A stretch of 64,000 nucleotides of DNA, from positions 1,984,001-2,048,000 of the forward strand of contig CAVOFR010000007.1 in NCBI GenBank assembly GCA_963695075.1. The letters run 5' to 3'. This DNA is from CAWCAL01 sp963695075 (GTDB lineage Bacteria; Actinomycetota; Acidimicrobiia; Acidimicrobiales; CAWCAL01). Positions 60,932-64,000 of the stretch are shown here, piece after piece. The notes beneath the pieces are model-generated. The model was not told where the DNA came from. It ran no database searches and was given only the letters and a program-made list of their open reading frames with translations. The position numbers and the translations under genes are program-made. The stretch's first letter is position 1. Each line of letters opens with the position of its first letter.

Positions 60932-61764
60932 CCCCTCGCCACGTGGGTGGCTCCGGACGGTCGCGTTCCACGATCATCATCCTGGCGTTGGCGTCGATCA
61001 CCCTTCTCACACTCGACTTCCAGGGAGTCGCGGTCGTCGACACGGTCCGGGACGGCGCCCGCACCGTGTTCGGCCCGGTCGAGAGCGCCGCCGACGCCGT
61101 GATCGACCCGTTTCGTGACGCGTGGAACGGCGCGTTCGACTACGACGAACTGACCGCCGAGAACGAGCGTTTACGAAGCCAGCTCGAGGAGGTGGCCGGC
61201 AACGAGGTCGAGCTCGAAGAGCTGACGGCGCGCTACGAGGCGCTCCAGGAGCAGGCTCAGTTGAAGCCGCCGGGCGGCTACACGTCGGTGACCGGCCGGG
61301 TCGTGTCGCGGGCGTCGTCCAACTTCGATCGCACCATCGAGATCGACATCGGATCGGCCGACGGCGCGGGCAAAGGGATGCCGGTGGTGACCGGCAGCGG
61401 CCTGGCCGGCAAGATCCACCGGGTGTCGAGCGATCGGTCGGTCGTCCTGCTGGCCAACGACATCGCCTTCGAGGTCGGCGTGCGCATGGTCGGCTCGGGC
61501 GATGTCGGGCTCGCCCACGGGTCGGGTGAGGGGAATCCGCTCATCGTCGATGCCGCTCTCGAGCCCGAGACCGAGATCGAACCGGGCGAGAACGTGGTGA
61601 CCAGCGGGCTGGAGGGCAGCCAGTACCCGCCCGGTGTGGCCGTGGGAAAGGTGACCGCGGTCGAACGCGACGAACGGGGAATCCCTACCGTCGAGGTGGA
61701 TCTCATCGCCGAGCTCTCCCGTCTGTCGTTCGTCTCGGTACTCATCCCCGACGAGGCCGGCTGA
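60928..61764 (+). CDS. mreC: Rod-shape-determining protein MreC
   Basis: A 278-residue protein with one N-terminal transmembrane segment (IIILALASITLLTLDF), a coiled coil (about 72-108, ELTAENERLRSQLEEVAGNE) and the beta-rich MreC domain (VTGRVVSRASSNFDRTIEID; GMPVVTGSGLAGKIHRVSSD; YPPGVAVGKVTAVERDERG). It links MreB to PBP2. TTG 60928 overlaps the mreB stop as TTGA; GTG 60943 is the alternative. Confidence 0.92.
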
Positions 61765-62264
61765 TGGCGATCTCCCGGGTGGTCTTCGTGATCTTCGTGA
61801 TGTTGTTGCTCCAGACCACGGTGTTCGCCGATTTCACGGTGCTGGGCGTGACCCCGGACCTCGTGCTGCTCGTCGCCTTCTCGGCCGGCGTCGCCGCCGG
61901 CGCCCAGCGCGGCGCGATGATCGGCTTCGCCGCCGGCCTGGCCCATGACCTCGTGCTCGAGTCACCGTTCGGGCTGTCCGCCCTGGTCGGGGCGCTCATC
62001 GGGTATGCGGTGGGCTCGGTCCCCTCCCTGCTGGATCGTTCGGTCCGCTGGTTGCAGATGGTTGCTGCCGCCGGGGCGAGTGCCGCTGGGGTCCTTCTCT
62101 ATGCCATGGTGGGCGAGATGCTCGGGAAGGACTATTTCTCGCTCGATCTCGCCCGCATCGCTCTGGTGGTGGCTGTGATCAACGGACTCCTGGCTCCGCT
62201 CGGCAACCGCGCGCTGTCGTGGGCGGTCATCGACGATCAGGCCGTCGCCGAGGCGATCGGATGA
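61764..62264 (+). CDS. mreD: Rod-shape-determining protein MreD
   Basis: A 166-residue membrane protein with about five transmembrane helices: VVFVIFVMLLLQTTVFADF, VTPDLVLLVAFSAGVAAG, GFAAGLAHDLVLESPFGLSA and others. It overlaps mreC as TGATG and mrdA as ATGA, so the complex is made in step. Confidence 0.9.
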   Translation: MAISRVVFVIFVMLLLQTTVFADFTVLGVTPDLVLLVAFSAGVAAGAQRGAMIGFAAGLAHDLVLESPFGLSALVGALIGYAVGSVPSLLDRSVRWLQMVAAAGASAAGVLLYAMVGEMLGKDYFSLDLARIALVVAVINGLLAPLGNRALSWAVIDDQAVAEAIG

Positions 62265-64000
62265 GCGAGGAACCGACCGAAGGCTCAGGGGTGCGCATCG
62301 CCGTGCTCGGGCTGATCGTGTTCTCGATGTTCGCCACTCTGTTCGTACGCCTGTGGTCGCTGCAGGTGCTTCGGGTCGAGGACCACGAGGTCGCCGCGAT
62401 CGAGAACCGCTTCGAGACCCTGCCCGTACGGGCCCCGCGGGGACGCATCCTGGATCGCAACGGGAAGGTGCTCGTGGACAACCGGGTCTCGGTTGTCGTC
62501 ACCCTCGATCCCCAGGTGCTCGACGCCGAATTCGATGATCCGGCTGATCGCAGCCGATACATCGGGCGGCTGGCCCGCGAACTCTCGTCGTTCGGCATCG
62601 AGATCACCGCCACCGAGATCAACGCTCGCCTGGCCGATTCACAGTACAGCCCCCTCGCGCCGCGGCCGGTGGCCGAGGACGTTCCCGAGTCGGTCGAGAT
62701 CTTCCTGGGTGAACGCCGCGATGACTATCCGGCGGTCGCGGTCGAGCGCCGGACCGTGCGGACCTACCCCTACGGCCAACTGGCCGCGCACGTCCTGGGG
62801 TACGTCGGCGCACTCAACGAGGAAGAGTACGACAGCCAGGAGCGAGCCGACTCCGAGAAGCCGTACGAGGTCGACGACGAGATCGGGAAGACCGGCGTCG
62901 AGCGGGTCTTCGAATCGTGGCTCCGGGGCACGCCGGGTGAGCGGGTGGTCCAGGTCGATTCTGCCAATCGGGTGGTGGCGGATGTCACCAGTGAATCTGT
63001 GGACCCCGCGCCGGGCGACGACGTGCGCTTGACCATCGACATCGATCTCCAGGCCGCGGCCGAGAAGGCGCTCGAGGAGAAACTGGTCGAACGCCGCGAG
63101 GTCACCAACACCGCCGGCCTGCTCTTTCCGGCGCCGGCCGGCGCCGTGGTCATGCTCGACCCGAGGGACGGCGACCTCCTGGCGGTCGCGTCCAATCCGA
63201 CCTACGACCCGGTCGAGTTCCTGGGGGGTATCTCCCAGGAGCGCTTCGACCTGTTGAACAGCGAGGAGAACGGTGCGCCCCTGTTCAGCCGGGCCATCCA
63301 GGGAACGTACGCACCGGCATCGACCTTCAAGCTGGTGACCGCCTTCGCGGCCCTGGAGAGCGGGATGATCACCCCGGAGACCACCTTCGAGGACGTGGGA
63401 ACCTACACGCTCACCGATTGCACGGGTAGTAGCTGCACGCGATCCAACGCCGAAGGCGCGGCCAACGGCACGGTGGACCTCCAACGCTCCCTGACCGTGT
63501 CGAGCGACGTCTTCTACTATTGGATCGGCGAATCGCTGTGGCGCCAGGAATCGCTCCCGGCCAACGGGATCCAGGACACGGCGAGGCTCTTCGGTTTCGG
63601 CGAGGAGACCGGCGTGCCCCTGCCCGAGGCGTCGGGCACGGTCCCCACGCCCGAGGAGCGCCAGGCGCAGAAGGACGAGATCGAGGCGGCCGATCCCGAC
63701 GCGTACATCCCCGGGTGGCGGGCCGGCGACAACGTCAACCTCGCGATCGGACAGGGCGACGTCCTGGTCACGCCGCTCCAGCTCACGAACGCCTACGCCA
63801 TCATCGCCAACGGCGGAACCCGGTTCCAGCCCAACATCGCCGACGCCGTGGTCGACATCGACCGCCGTACCGGCGAGCAGACGGTGGTACAGGAATTCGG
63901 TCCCAGGGAGGCGGCGAGTCTCGAGCTTCCGGCCGCGTTCCGGGACCCCATCCTCGACGGTCTCAATGGGGTGACGACCGACGAGGAGGGAACGGCGTTC
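62261..64000 (+). CDS. mrdA: Penicillin-binding protein 2 (partial at window end)
   Basis: The first 580 codons of a class B transpeptidase. One transmembrane segment (about 11-31), the dimerisation domain LPVRAPRGRILDRNGKVL, the catalytic motif YAPASTFKLVTAFAAL (S354, K357) and the second motif TVSSDVFYYWIGESLW. The KTG motif lies beyond the window. It crosslinks peptidoglycan during elongation. Overlaps mreD by four bases. Confidence 0.94.
   Translation, partial: MSEEPTEGSGVRIAVLGLIVFSMFATLFVRLWSLQVLRVEDHEVAAIENRFETLPVRAPRGRILDRNGKVLVDNRVSVVVTLDPQVLDAEFDDPADRSRYIGRLARELSSFGIEITATEINARLADSQYSPLAPRPVAEDVPESVEIFLGERRDDYPAVAVERRTVRTYPYGQLAAHVLGYVGALNEEEYDSQERADSEKPYEVDDEIGKTGVERVFESWLRGTPGERVVQVDSANRVVADVTSESVDPAPGDDVRLTIDIDLQAAAEKALEEKLVERREVTNTAGLLFPAPAGAVVMLDPRDGDLLAVASNPTYDPVEFLGGISQERFDLLNSEENGAPLFSRAIQGTYAPASTFKLVTAFAALESGMITPETTFEDVGTYTLTDCTGSSCTRSNAEGAANGTVDLQRSLTVSSDVFYYWIGESLWRQESLPANGIQDTARLFGFGEETGVPLPEASGTVPTPEERQAQKDEIEAADPDAYIPGWRAGDNVNLAIGQGDVLVTPLQLTNAYAIIANGGTRFQPNIADAVVDIDRRTGEQTVVQEFGPREAASLELPAAFRDPILDGLNGVTTDEEGTAF

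Overview
The window is high-GC actinobacterial DNA. The order tig-clpP-clpX-folC-ndk-mreB-mreC-mreD-mrdA at the right end, the many leaderless starts behind TANNNT -10 boxes, WS/DGAT and TIGR03086-type genes and the tRNAs without encoded CCA all point to Actinomycetota. The class Acidimicrobiia is a plausible guess but is not proven by the sequence. There is no rRNA and no CRISPR array.

Layout. 0-3.4 kb: the end of an HD-domain regulator, a wrecked MobF/TraA relaxase, a VapBC toxin-antitoxin pair and a VOC protein. 3.65-10.84 kb: a segment bounded by a 135-bp direct repeat that includes the 3' half of tRNA-Lys. It carries a NarL-type two-component system and a set of surface lipoproteins (snapalysin-like protease, seven-bladed RCC1 propeller, two unknowns). 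10.8-16.4 kb: tRNA-Lys, tRNA-His, tRNA-Arg and housekeeping genes (ABC exporter, thymidine kinase, SDR). 16.4-18.6 kb: a sulfur operon (sulfide:quinone oxidoreductase, DsrC-like, DsrE2). 18.6-24.5 kb: an SDR, then copper delivery and oxidase-assembly genes (cytochrome c, SCO, cupredoxin, TlpA, PCuAC) with an ECF sigma factor and a zinc-finger anti-sigma factor. 24.5-30.3 kb: PEP synthase, WS/DGAT acyltransferase and patatin. 30.3-32.4 kb: a 2-kb islet at tRNA-Gly with a second VapBC. 32.4-42.2 kb: a ten-gene group 3b-type [NiFe] hydrogenase and maturation operon with overlapping genes. 44.3-54.4 kb: two tandem islands at tRNA-Pro. 54.5-64 kb: protein quality control and cell-shape genes.

The most interesting signal is regulatory. 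Four promoters (sulfur operon, PEP synthase, patatin-WS/DGAT operon, hydrogenase operon) carry the same 14-bp dyad, (A/G)(A/G)GAC-N4-G(N)CCC. Its centre lies exactly 30.5 bp upstream of the first base of the -10 hexamer in all four. The dyad resembles the DosR/DevR box of mycobacteria. I infer a hypoxia or redox regulon that joins hydrogen, sulfide, PEP and storage-lipid metabolism. Three tRNA genes (Lys, Gly, Pro) within about 45 kb have also been used as integration sites, so most accessory DNA here sits between tRNA fragments.
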